Source: an uncultured Eubacteriales bacterium
Lineage (GTDB): Bacteria > Bacillota > Clostridia > Oscillospirales > Acutalibacteraceae
Direction: 5' to 3'
Assembly (NCBI GenBank): GCA_934444695.1
Contig: CAKSDF010000044.1
Location: forward strand, 1-12,109
DNA: 12,109 nt
This document shows, piece after piece, positions 5,874 through 12,109 of the stretch. Made by a program: the position numbers and the translations under genes. Each line of letters starts with the position of its first letter. Within the stretch, counting starts at the first letter, position 1. A model generated the notes under the pieces. The model did not search any database. It worked only from the letters and a program-made list of their open reading frames with translations, and was not told the DNA's origin.

Positions 5874-7892
5874 TTAATAAAGACCAAACAAACGAAGCAG
5901 CTTTTGCCAAAATGTCAGAGGTGCTTCTTCCGCCTGATCGATGGTATCCGTTTCCGCCTTCTCAACCGCCTCGGTTTTAATTACAAATTGCACCGAATCC
6001 ACATTTGTGTTTTTATCCGAAACAAAGGACGCAGGCTTAGCGTCGGTTTTGAAAATCGACGAGGTAAGAGAATCTATCTCATCCCTGATTTGCCCGTCCA
6101 TATCGGAGGTCTTATCTGCAAATTCGGCCGTGCCGTTTGCAAGATCCTTTGTTCCGCCGTAAAGCTTGCAAACGGCATCGCTTAACTCTCCCACCGATAT
6201 ATCAAGCTTTTGGGTGTTGTCGTAAAGAGCATCCATATTCAGTTTAAAGGTCTTTGCCCATTTGGCCGCCTCATCGACTGCACCGGTATAATCCAAAAGT
6301 CCCTGATAAAACATACCGTAGCTGTCAAGCTGTCCCTTTAGCTCCGACACCTGCTTTGCGGCATTTCCGACTGCGGCCACAGCCTCGTTTATCTGCACCG
6401 TTACATCGTCCGAGACCATAAGCTGTTTAATATAGGTTTCTTTAATCTGCCCCTTCTGTTCCTCGGTTAAAGAGTTTTCCGCCCCGTCAAGGATTTGCTG
6501 CTTCTGCTCGTCGGAAAGTCCCAAAACGGCGGCATTTAAAATCCGCGTTTTTTGTTCATCGGTCAATTTTTCGACCGCCTGCGCCACCGCCACCTGTCCT
6601 TCGGGAGACTGCAAAAATGCGGCGGCCTGCTGCTCGGTATATCCCTCCTTGAGCAACTGCTCATAAACAGCTTGAGCGGCAACCTGAGAATACAATGTAT
6701 CGGCATTTGACAAAACATAAGCAAAATATATCGAATCGGCCTGAGACTCAATATATCCGCGATAGAGCGTATCGGCCTGCGCCTCCACCTGCTGCGTCAC
6801 GGTCAAAAGAGCCTTTTGATAGGCCTGTTCATACACCGCATCGGCATCCATCTTTTCAAGCAGCCCCATAAGCACCTCGGAATAGTTTGAAGGCGTCAGC
6901 GTAACCGACTGTATGCCATTTGCATTAAGCTGACTGTTAAGGGCGGCCGCCGCGGCGGTGCAAAGCCCTTCATATGCGGAATATGCCGCTTTTGTCAGCT
7001 GATCATTCTTTGCCGCAATGCCGGAAAGCCCGCTGTAAAGCTCTCCTGCTCCGTTTGCAAGGCTTCCCACACCGGAATTAAGCTCTCCCGTCTTGCCGTT
7101 AAGTGTCTTTGCTGCATCGTAAAGACTGCCCGCTCCGTCGCGCAGCTCCAAAGTGCCGTCGTTTAAATCCGATACGGCCGAAACAATTTCGTTTACCTTG
7201 TCGGTAAGAGCAGAATCATCCACCTCAAAATTAATATTAAGCTTAATACCGTTAATGGACACCGCGTCCATTTCAAAATCCGTAACATCGGCCTTTATGA
7301 CCGTGTCAATGCCCTTCCCGGGAAGAATCGTATAGGTAAGCTGTTTGTCGCTGCCCACATTTGCCGCCGTTGCACCGTTGCTCACAATGTTTTTGCAAAG
7401 CTCGGTATCCATTGTAAAGGAGGCCTGAAGGGCATAATCGTCGTAAAAGTTTCCGCTTGCATTTTCGTTTTCACTGACCGAAAAGCGGATCTCAAGCTTT
7501 CCGCTTTTGCCCGCAATGTCCTTTGGGAAATACTCTGTTCCGTCAAGAAAATAGCGAATCGATATATTCCAAGGGATCTCCGCCTTCTTAACCGTTCCCT
7601 GATAATATACCTTATCGGCATCCGAGCGGAAGGTAATTGTATCCCCGTTTTGAGAGATTTCATCGGTGGTGTTGAGCATTTTAACGGCCGAATAGTTACC
7701 GTAGTCGGTGATTTCGCCGCCGTCAAAAATGTTGACCGCCTCTATATCGGTGACCTTTCCGCTCTGATCGGTCATAATATAAATGACCTCCTCCTTTCGA
7801 GAAGGCTCAGGCTCGGCGTAAACCTGAGCGGGCACAGAGACTAAAAGCAATCCTGACAGCATTATTGCCATGATTTTATTTGTATTTTTCAT
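5874..7892 (-). CDS. Secreted protein with Leu-Gly heptad repeats (YhgE/Pip-like), partner of the MMPL transporter
   Basis: This 672-residue exported protein has a cleavable signal peptide ending at VYA (26). Residues about 30-225 are beta-rich. XXXLXXG-type heptads follow at 245-295 (LRDGAGSL, LNSGVGSLANGAGEL) and again at 565-600 (LYGGTKDLANGTAEF). Between them is a long helical region with two internal repeats: QADTLY-like units at 372-401 and L(T/S)(D/E)EQK units at 443, 459 and 475. There is no membrane segment after the signal peptide; the end is a short amphipathic TFWQKLLRLFGLY after an acidic stretch. Such heptads are known from YhgE/Pip and from extracellular parts of Gram-positive MMPL proteins. 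The gene starts 16 bases after the MMPL stop with GGAGG upstream, so it is co-transcribed. A role as the extracytoplasmic part of the exporter is inferred from this linkage. Confidence 0.85.
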   Translation of the reverse strand: MKNTNKIMAIMLSGLLLVSVPAQVYAEPEPSRKEEVIYIMTDQSGKVTDIEAVNIFDGGEITDYGNYSAVKMLNTTDEISQNGDTITFRSDADKVYYQGTVKKAEIPWNISIRYFLDGTEYFPKDIAGKSGKLEIRFSVSENENASGNFYDDYALQASFTMDTELCKNIVSNGATAANVGSDKQLTYTILPGKGIDTVIKADVTDFEMDAVSINGIKLNINFEVDDSALTDKVNEIVSAVSDLNDGTLELRDGAGSLYDAAKTLNGKTGELNSGVGSLANGAGELYSGLSGIAAKNDQLTKAAYSAYEGLCTAAAAALNSQLNANGIQSVTLTPSNYSEVLMGLLEKMDADAVYEQAYQKALLTVTQQVEAQADTLYRGYIESQADSIYFAYVLSNADTLYSQVAAQAVYEQLLKEGYTEQQAAAFLQSPEGQVAVAQAVEKLTDEQKTRILNAAVLGLSDEQKQQILDGAENSLTEEQKGQIKETYIKQLMVSDDVTVQINEAVAAVGNAAKQVSELKGQLDSYGMFYQGLLDYTGAVDEAAKWAKTFKLNMDALYDNTQKLDISVGELSDAVCKLYGGTKDLANGTAEFADKTSDMDGQIRDEIDSLTSSIFKTDAKPASFVSDKNTNVDSVQFVIKTEAVEKAETDTIDQAEEAPLTFWQKLLRLFGLY

Positions 7893-7908
7893 TTTAGAAA
7901 ACCTCCAT

Positions 7909-9960
7909 TTATTTTTCGCTTTTGACGGCCGATTTTTTAACTATCAGCCTGTCAAAGAGATACAGCAGTCCCGGCAGCACAAACAACACAATGGCAAGCG
8001 AACAAAGAGTTCCTTTTCCGAGGAAATACCCAAGCTGAGATAAAAGTCCGTGGGTCGAGAATATACCGAGCAGGAAACCTACCACCGTCAGCACGCTTGC
8101 CGATGTAAGTATCGACACCGCCACCGCCGAAACGGTTTGAACAACAGCCGGTTTCTTTTGATATGTCTGCCGCATTCCCCGATAACGGTCGGTAAACAGG
8201 ATGGCATAATCCACCGTTGCGCCCAGCTGAATCGAGCTGATAATAAGATAAGCAATATAAAAAATGGTCTGATCGCCAAAATAGGGGATCGAAAGATTTA
8301 TCCAAATGGCCGTTTCAATAGAAAGCACCAGTATGATCGGCAAAACAAAGGATTTCATTGTAAACAGCAACACCGCAAACACCGCGCCGATAGCCACAAG
8401 GTTAACCTTAACCATATCGGATGTAACGGTATCCATTAAATCGTAGGTGGATACCCCTTCTCCCGCAAGATACCACTCATCGGGATAAAAACTTTGAGCG
8501 GTGTTTCTGACCGTTTTCACAAGCGAGAAGGTCTCATCTCCCTCGTACTCGGCGTCGACCGTAAAAACCATTCTGGTGAAATTGTCGCTGTTAAGCTTTG
8601 AAAGAGTGCCCTCATCAAGATACTGCTCGGGAATGGTTTTGCCAACCGTATCAACATAGGATACAATACTTTTTATTTGCGGAATGTCGTGTAGCGCCTC
8701 TGACAGCTCGACCTGCTTCGCCGTACTGTCCTTAGGAATCATCAGCACATATGTGTCCTGCTTTCCGAAAGTATCTTCGATCATAGCCGTATCTGCCCCA
8801 AGCTTTGTTTTGCTTCCGAAAATGTGTGACGCTCCGTAATAAAAGCTGTTGGCGTTAGAGGCCAGGTAGCAGGGTGCAATCAAAACAGCAAAAATTATAA
8901 CAAAGGGTATCATCACTTGGCTGACAAATTTACCGAAGCCCTTAAAAGACGGCATAAAGGAACGGTGGGTACTTTTGTCTATCAGCTTATAGGTACTCAA
9001 AATCAGAGCAGGCATAAAGACAAAAACCGTAATAAGGCTTATGGCCACACCCTTTGCCAGCGCAAGACCAAGATCGGGACCGATTCCAAATTGCATTAAA
9101 CACAGTGCCAAAAATCCTATGACTGTGGTCAGACCGCTCGAAAGAATGGATGATGTGGACATTGTAAGAGCTTTTACCATTGCCTCTTTTGGATCGACTG
9201 TGGTTTGACGGCATTCAGCAAAGCGGTGCAGCAGAAAGACCGAGTAATCGAGGGACACCGCAAGCTGCAAAATGTTTCCCGCCGCATTGGTCACAAAGGA
9301 AATCTCACCGAACATCAGGTTGCTTCCCGCATTGATCACCACCGCAATTCCAAGCCCGCCGAGCACAAGAAAAGGCTCTGCAAAGGAAGTGGTCGTTAAA
9401 ATCAGTACTAAAAGCACAAAGGCCACCGCAATAACGGCAATGGTGGATATCTCGCTGACGGTACTTGTTGTGGCAACCGCCGTTGTAACGGCACTGCCCG
9501 ACATCGCGTTGTCTTCTCCGATAATGTCGCGAATGTCATTTGTCGCTTCAATTCGTTTGTTTTCGTCAATCGTTACCGAAAACAGAGCGTTTTGATCTTT
9601 ATAATAGCTTTCCACCGTATCATCATCAAGTGTTTCAAGCGGAACGGTAACACTTGCCGCGTCATCAAGCCACGTCACATCGGTAACGCCGTCGACCCCG
9701 GCCAGCTTTTGCTTGTAGAGGAGCGCCTGAGCGACCGATATATTTTTCACCATTACCCTTGCATTGGGAATTCCTCCACCGTACTCGCTTTCCATAATAT
9801 CAAGAGCCTGCGTGGAGGGACTTTTTTTAGGCAGATAATCGTTCATATCGTAGTTGACCGCCACAAACTGCTCGCACACAAGACAAACCGCAAACAAAGC
9901 CAAAAACACGGCGATAATCAGCTTTCGGTGGTTTACAATGTGTCTATAAAATTTCGTCAT
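7909..9960 (-). CDS. MMPL/RND family transporter
   Basis: This 683-residue membrane protein has the duplicated RND architecture. TM1 is near 13-32, an extracytoplasmic loop spans about 33-170, helices TM2-6 lie at about 171-325, TM7 is near 348-365, a second loop covers 366-515, and TM8-12 run to about 668. The Asp-Tyr pairs Asp238-Tyr239 (SLDYSVFLLHRF) and Asp584-Tyr585 (VDYAILFTDRYR) sit at the TM4 and TM10 positions used for proton relay in MmpL proteins. This supports proton-driven export of a lipid or hydrophobic compound. The length is short compared with mycobacterial MmpL and with Gram-positive members that carry heptad repeats; those repeats are on the next gene instead. The start at 9960 has GGAG upstream and lies inside the end of the preceding gene. 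The substrate cannot be inferred. Confidence 0.93.
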   Translation of the reverse strand: MTKFYRHIVNHRKLIIAVFLALFAVCLVCEQFVAVNYDMNDYLPKKSPSTQALDIMESEYGGGIPNARVMVKNISVAQALLYKQKLAGVDGVTDVTWLDDAASVTVPLETLDDDTVESYYKDQNALFSVTIDENKRIEATNDIRDIIGEDNAMSGSAVTTAVATTSTVSEISTIAVIAVAFVLLVLILTTTSFAEPFLVLGGLGIAVVINAGSNLMFGEISFVTNAAGNILQLAVSLDYSVFLLHRFAECRQTTVDPKEAMVKALTMSTSSILSSGLTTVIGFLALCLMQFGIGPDLGLALAKGVAISLITVFVFMPALILSTYKLIDKSTHRSFMPSFKGFGKFVSQVMIPFVIIFAVLIAPCYLASNANSFYYGASHIFGSKTKLGADTAMIEDTFGKQDTYVLMIPKDSTAKQVELSEALHDIPQIKSIVSYVDTVGKTIPEQYLDEGTLSKLNSDNFTRMVFTVDAEYEGDETFSLVKTVRNTAQSFYPDEWYLAGEGVSTYDLMDTVTSDMVKVNLVAIGAVFAVLLFTMKSFVLPIILVLSIETAIWINLSIPYFGDQTIFYIAYLIISSIQLGATVDYAILFTDRYRGMRQTYQKKPAVVQTVSAVAVSILTSASVLTVVGFLLGIFSTHGLLSQLGYFLGKGTLCSLAIVLFVLPGLLYLFDRLIVKKSAVKSEK

Positions 9961-10261
9961 CAGTGTTTAACTCCTCTCCAAAGACCGAATAACTTGCGCC
10001 CGACGGGGTTTTAAGATTTAAAAAAATGCCGTTTCCCTTTAAAGTGCCGTCAGCCGCATATTCCACCGTGCTCATAAGGGTATGAATAACGCCGGTAAGT
10101 GTAAGCCGACCGTCGCTTGTTATCCGGCCGGAAAAGGGATTTTCCCGATTCATTATTTTAAGCCGTCCGCTCACATTGCCGTCGGCCTCATTAATAACCA
10201 TTGTTCCGTTTCGCCGACCGAGCGGCGCGTTAAGACAAACCTTATATCTTTTTTCGCTCAT
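9944..10261 (-). CDS. Small conserved-looking hypothetical protein, first gene of the MMPL operon
   Basis: The chosen start at 10261 has AAAGGAGCGG before it and gives 105 residues; a longer open frame from 10357 would run through the promoter and is rejected. The product has no signal peptide or membrane segment. It begins MSEKRYKVCLNAPLG and continues with short alternating polar/hydrophobic strands rich in Gly turns (NGTMVIN, GNVSGRL, GRLTLTG, GTLKGNG), which suggests a beta-sandwich or barrel. The end overlaps the MMPL start by 17 bases, so the two are translationally coupled. I do not recognise a characterised family. It may be an accessory or lipocalin-like ligand-binding factor of the transporter, but this is only inference. 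Confidence 0.8.
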   Translation of the reverse strand: MSEKRYKVCLNAPLGRRNGTMVINEADGNVSGRLKIMNRENPFSGRITSDGRLTLTGVIHTLMSTVEYAADGTLKGNGIFLNLKTPSGASYSVFGEELNTDDEIL

Positions 10262-10291
10262 TTTTCCGCTCCTTTCTATGATTTCGGCATA

Positions 10292-10319
10292 ATTATAGCG
10301 AAGAAATTTCAAGGGTAAA
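10292..10319 (-). promoter_or_regulatory. Promoter of the MMPL operon
   Basis: On the minus strand a perfect -10 box TATAAT (10297-10292) is preceded, after 16 bases, by TTTACC (10319-10314), a moderate -35 box. The start would be near 10285, giving a short leader. The first copy of the duplicated control module (10320-10360) touches the -35 box. Confidence 0.6.
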
Positions 10320-10409
10320 ACGGTCAAAAAGGGGCGATTTAGGTAAAAACCGGACAAATGCAGATGATTTGACGGTCAAATATAAGGTTGAAAAATTACC
10401 GGACATATG
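10320..10409. repeat. Duplicated control module between the divergent promoters, probable TetR operators
   Basis: A module made of ACGGTCAAA followed by ACCGGACAWATG occurs twice in direct orientation: at 10320-10328 with 10349-10360, and at 10372-10380 with 10398-10409. The core CGG(T/A)CA therefore appears four times. The inner pair, read on opposite strands, forms an imperfect inverted repeat across 10349-10376. Copy two covers the -35 box and spacer of the tetR promoter; copy one abuts the -35 box of the operon promoter. This fits shared control by the adjacent TetR protein. Confidence 0.6.
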
Positions 10410-10415
10410 TATAAT
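10388..10415 (+). promoter_or_regulatory. Promoter of the tetR gene
   Basis: TTGAAA (10388-10393), a 16-base spacer and a perfect TATAAT (10410-10415) precede the regulator gene. The ribosome site GGAGG is at 10424-10428. The start would lie near 10422, leaving almost no leader beyond the ribosome site. Confidence 0.7.
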
Positions 10416-10438
10416 AAATAAAAGGAGGATGATGCACC

Positions 10439-11017
10439 GTGAAACATCAAATTACGACCTTAAACACAAAAAGGACGCTTGCAGCCTCACTAAAAAAATT
10501 TATGGAGAAAAAACCGCTTTCAAAAATCACGGTCAGCGAGATCATATCCGATTGCGGTGTAAATCGAAAGACATTTTACTATCACTTTGACGATATATAT
10601 GCTCTGCTAAAACGGATGCTTGAAGAAGAGGCAATCGAAGTCGTAAAGCAATTCGATCTGCTTGTGGATTATCGGGAAGCGGTGCTGTTTGTACTTGACT
10701 ATGTAAAAACAAACAAGCATTTGCTGTGCTGTGCATACGACAGCATGGGCAGAGACGAAATGAAACGGTTTTTTTATTCTGATTTTATAGGAATTATGCG
10801 AAGTATAATTCAAAATGCCGAAAAACAAACCGGCGTGCACACCGAAGAGGATTTCAAAGAATTTCTCGCCCACCTTTACACCGAAGCCATCGCCGGAATG
10901 CTAATTGATGAATTTACAGCCAAAGAAGTTCACGATCCCGAAAAGGTGGTAGAGTATTTTTCCCTTGTGCTTAAAAGCTCCTTGCCGAGCATTTTAAAAA
11001 GCGCAGCGGAAAAATAA
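10439..11017 (+). CDS. TetR/AcrR family transcriptional regulator
   Basis: This 192-residue regulator has an N-terminal helix-turn-helix at about 11-55, with the recognition region ITVSEIISDCGVNRKTFYYHF typical of TetR proteins (read as two overlapping short motifs at 30-40 and 41-50). The C-terminal helical ligand/dimer domain covers 60-190 and includes two adjacent Cys residues in HLLCCAY. The start is GTG at 10439, ten bases after GGAGG; two ATGs at 10429 and 10432 are in another frame and too close to the ribosome site. It faces the MMPL operon across a 177-base shared control region. It most likely represses that operon and itself, being relieved by a compound related to the transporter substrate. 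Confidence 0.92.
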   Translation: MKHQITTLNTKRTLAASLKKFMEKKPLSKITVSEIISDCGVNRKTFYYHFDDIYALLKRMLEEEAIEVVKQFDLLVDYREAVLFVLDYVKTNKHLLCCAYDSMGRDEMKRFFYSDFIGIMRSIIQNAEKQTGVHTEEDFKEFLAHLYTEAIAGMLIDEFTAKEVHDPEKVVEYFSLVLKSSLPSILKSAAEK

Positions 11018-11125
11018 CACGGCCGCATATTTCACCGAAACAAAAAACAAACACTGCCTCGGAAACAAATCCTGTACAATCTTTTTTCTTATAGAAAATT
11101 AAAGTCCATTTTTTACAGAGAAACC

Positions 11126-11537
11126 ATGTATTTTTAAAAAAGATATCTCAAGATATAAATTTGTCGATGAAAATCCCGAGGAACTGCCGGGCGCAAAGAA
11201 AATATCCTTTATTATTCCATTTGCGGGCGGAGAAATATGGTTTGAACACTTGGATGGAATATATCAGCATACCGACCTCGCCATAAAAAAGCTGCGCACA
11301 GATATCGCAGCTTTCCGCCGTCCGTCTGCCCCGGGATATATCGCATTTGTACTGGGCGATACACTTATCGTTTGCGGCGATTTCGGATTTGTGTGGGACG
11401 GATCGGCTTTCATAAAAAAACTGAACAATCTATTGCAGGGGCACGGCTTTGCAATCAAATTTTTCGATGTCATCGAACTGGCAAAAGAATGGCTTAACCA
11501 TAACGCACACTACAAACCAAAAAAACAATACATATAA
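11126..11537 (+). pseudogene. Hypothetical protein gene with a frameshifted 5' end
   Basis: A protein-like frame reads from about 11103 to the stop at 11537, with residues such as YKFVDENPEELPG, FAGGEIWFEHLDGIY and FDVIELAKEWL. Between 11103 and 11249 it has no ATG, GTG or TTG. An ATG at 11126 is one base out of phase; removing one T from the TTTTT run at 11131-11135 would join it to the frame and give about 136 residues. The first usable in-frame start is a TTG at 11250, inside the conserved-looking part and with no ribosome site. So the gene is either a recent pseudogene, mis-sequenced at the homopolymer, or started at a non-standard codon such as ATT at 11130. The pattern (PFAGGE.WFEH.DGIY, RPSAPGYIAF) resembles small Firmicutes proteins of unknown function; I cannot name it. 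Confidence 0.55.
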
Positions 11538-11541
11538 AAAC

Positions 11542-11575
11542 AGCCACGGCATTTTAAAACCGTGGCTTTCCTTAT
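11542..11575 (+). terminator. Terminator after the frameshifted gene
   Basis: AGCCACGG (11542-11549) and CCGTGGCT (11560-11567) pair perfectly around a 10-base loop, followed by TTTCCTT. It starts five bases after the stop codon at 11537 and would end plus-strand transcription before the 5S gene. Confidence 0.75.
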
Positions 11576-11604
11576 ATAAGAACATAAAAATAAAACAAGC
11601 AAAG

Positions 11605-11636
11605 AAAAAAACAGCCACATAAGTGACTGTTTTTCT
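11605..11636 (-). terminator. Terminator of the tRNA/5S unit (bidirectional)
   Basis: ACAG-CAC and GTG-CTGT arms with one mismatch and a four-base loop are flanked by A6 on the left and T5 on the right. On the minus strand the stem is followed by seven Ts just after the 3' end of 5S rRNA. It can also stop plus-strand transcripts that pass the terminator at 11542-11575. Confidence 0.8.
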
Positions 11637-11640
11637 TTGT

Positions 11641-11756
11641 GTTGGCATCGATCTATCTTCCCGGGCGGCTTCCCGCCAAGTATTGTCGACACCGATGAGC
11701 TTAACTACCGTGTTCGGGATGGGAACGGGTGGACCCTCATCGTCATTGACACCAAC
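11641..11756 (-). rRNA. rrf: 5S ribosomal RNA
   Basis: The minus strand contains the conserved 5S core CCCATCCCGAACACGG and GTTAAGCTC. The ends GTTGGTGTC and GATGCCAAC pair to form helix I. The length of about 116 bases is normal. It is the last gene of a minus-strand unit, 66 bases after tRNA-Glu and immediately before a terminator. Confidence 0.95.
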
Positions 11757-11822
11757 TATGGAGCATCTTAAAAAAGACACTCTTTTATCATTTTGCAGGC
11801 TGTTGCCCACAAATAGATCCAA

Positions 11823-11898
11823 TGGTGACCCGTACGGGATTCGAACCCATGTTGCTGGCGTGAGAGGCCAGAGTCTTAGACCACTTGACCAACGGGCC
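11823..11898 (-). tRNA. tRNA-Glu (anticodon CTC)
   Basis: A 76-base cloverleaf: acceptor GGCCCGT pairs with ACGGGTC (one G-U), the anticodon stem CTGGC/GCCAG encloses loop CTCTCAC with anticodon CTC, the T-arm has GGTTCGAATCC, and CCA is encoded. CTC reads only GAG codons, so this is the minor isoacceptor alongside the usual TTC type. It lies two bases after tRNA-Lys. Confidence 0.95.
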
Positions 11899-11900
11899 GT

Positions 11901-11976
11901 TGGTACACCATCAGGGACTCGAACCCTGGACACCCTGATTAAGAGTCAGGTGCTCTACCAGCTGAGCTAATGGTGT
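11901..11976 (-). tRNA. tRNA-Lys (anticodon CTT)
   Basis: A 76-base cloverleaf: acceptor ACACCAT pairs with ATGGTGT, the D-arm has AGCTCAGCTGGTAGAGC, the anticodon stem CCTGA/TCAGG encloses CTCTTAA with anticodon CTT, the T-arm has GGTTCGAGTCC, and CCA is encoded. CTT reads AAG only. It is the first tRNA of the unit, ahead of tRNA-Glu and 5S. Confidence 0.95.
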
Positions 11977-11992
11977 ATATCAACACCACACA

Positions 11993-12006
11993 GTCGTTTA
12001 AACGAC
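11993..12006. other. Perfect palindrome in the 23S-tRNA spacer
   Basis: GTCGTTTAAACGAC is a perfect 14-base palindrome about 17 bases upstream of tRNA-Lys. It may mark a processing site or a small hairpin. No clear promoter was found between 11977 and 12109 on the minus strand, so the tRNA/5S genes probably depend on upstream rRNA transcription. Confidence 0.35.
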
Positions 12007-12100
12007 CGGTTACAGGGAAACGGATCTACGATTTACACCCTGAAAACTGAACAATGAGCGAAGGTAATGAGCTGAGAAGAAGTACAAGTGAGAATATCTT

Positions 12101-12109
12101 TGGTCAAGC
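12101..12109 (-). rRNA. Probable 3' tail of 23S rRNA with its downstream processing-stem flank
   Basis: Read on the minus strand the window begins GCTTGACCA, which matches the usual 3' end of Firmicutes 23S rRNA (..GCTTRACC). The following spacer (12100-12030) contains TTCAGTTTTCAGGG, typical of the flank that pairs with the region before 23S. Because the 5' and 3' ends of 23S are complementary, these few bases alone could also be the 5' end on the plus strand. The minus orientation is preferred since the neighbouring tRNAs and 5S are on that strand. Confidence 0.45.

Noticed and set aside
10369..10590. Plus-strand frame of 73 codons overlapping the tetR start
   Set aside because: It is another frame of the TetR coding region and its upstream control DNA; the TetR frame has the correct helix-turn-helix.
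12030..12109. 5' leader and start of 23S rRNA on the plus strand
   Set aside because: GGTCAAGC and CTGAAAACTGAAC fit a 23S 5' flank, but the two flanks of 23S are complementary, so the same bases fit the 3' flank on the minus strand, where the adjacent tRNAs and 5S lie. Not fully excluded.

Overview
The window looks like a chromosomal segment of a low-to-moderate GC Gram-positive anaerobe of the class Clostridia, probably a gut Oscillospiraceae/Ruminococcaceae relative. The reasons are strong AGGAGG-type ribosome binding sites, sigma-A promoters with 16-17 base spacers, U-tract terminators, a lipobox solute-binding protein, and a Firmicutes-style 5S rRNA with tRNA-Glu and tRNA-Lys. The genus assignment is inference only.

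Layout, left to right. (1) The left edge (1-192) holds the 5' end of a minus-strand membrane protein gene with a good promoter and a 16-base palindrome in its leader. (2) Minus-strand operon, 4237 to 405: solute-binding lipoprotein, permease and ATPase of a polar amino acid ABC importer, followed by an exported M14 zinc carboxypeptidase and a strong terminator at 251-295. A near-consensus promoter with a palindrome over the start site lies at 4266-4318, and a long hairpin separates the binding-protein gene from the permease gene. (3) A gene-poor stretch (4238-5111) carries two families of short tandem repeats, a plus-strand promoter that may drive a roughly 200-base RNA, and a terminator usable from both sides. 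(4) A monocistronic GNAT acetyltransferase (minus). (5) A minus-strand operon of three genes, 10261 to 5874: a small hypothetical protein whose end overlaps the start of an MMPL/RND transporter, then a large secreted protein with Leu-Gly heptad repeats. A TetR-family regulator is transcribed divergently (10439-11017), and the shared promoter region contains a duplicated module of about 40 bases. (6) A plus-strand conserved-looking gene whose 5' end appears frameshifted (11126-11537). (7) Right edge: a minus-strand stable-RNA unit reading, in transcription order, the putative 3' tail of 23S rRNA, tRNA-Lys(CTT), tRNA-Glu(CTC), 5S rRNA and a terminator.

How the parts work together. The ABC importer plus surface peptidase plausibly forms an amino acid or cell-wall peptide scavenging unit. 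The TetR, small protein, MMPL and heptad-repeat protein plausibly form a regulated envelope export system in which the extracytoplasmic part is encoded separately from the transporter. The most interesting points are the split MMPL/heptad-repeat system with its duplicated control module, the binding protein that seems to lack the usual carboxylate-binding Arg, the promoter-like tandem repeats, and the candidate small RNA. No defence system, CRISPR array, insertion sequence or prophage was seen.
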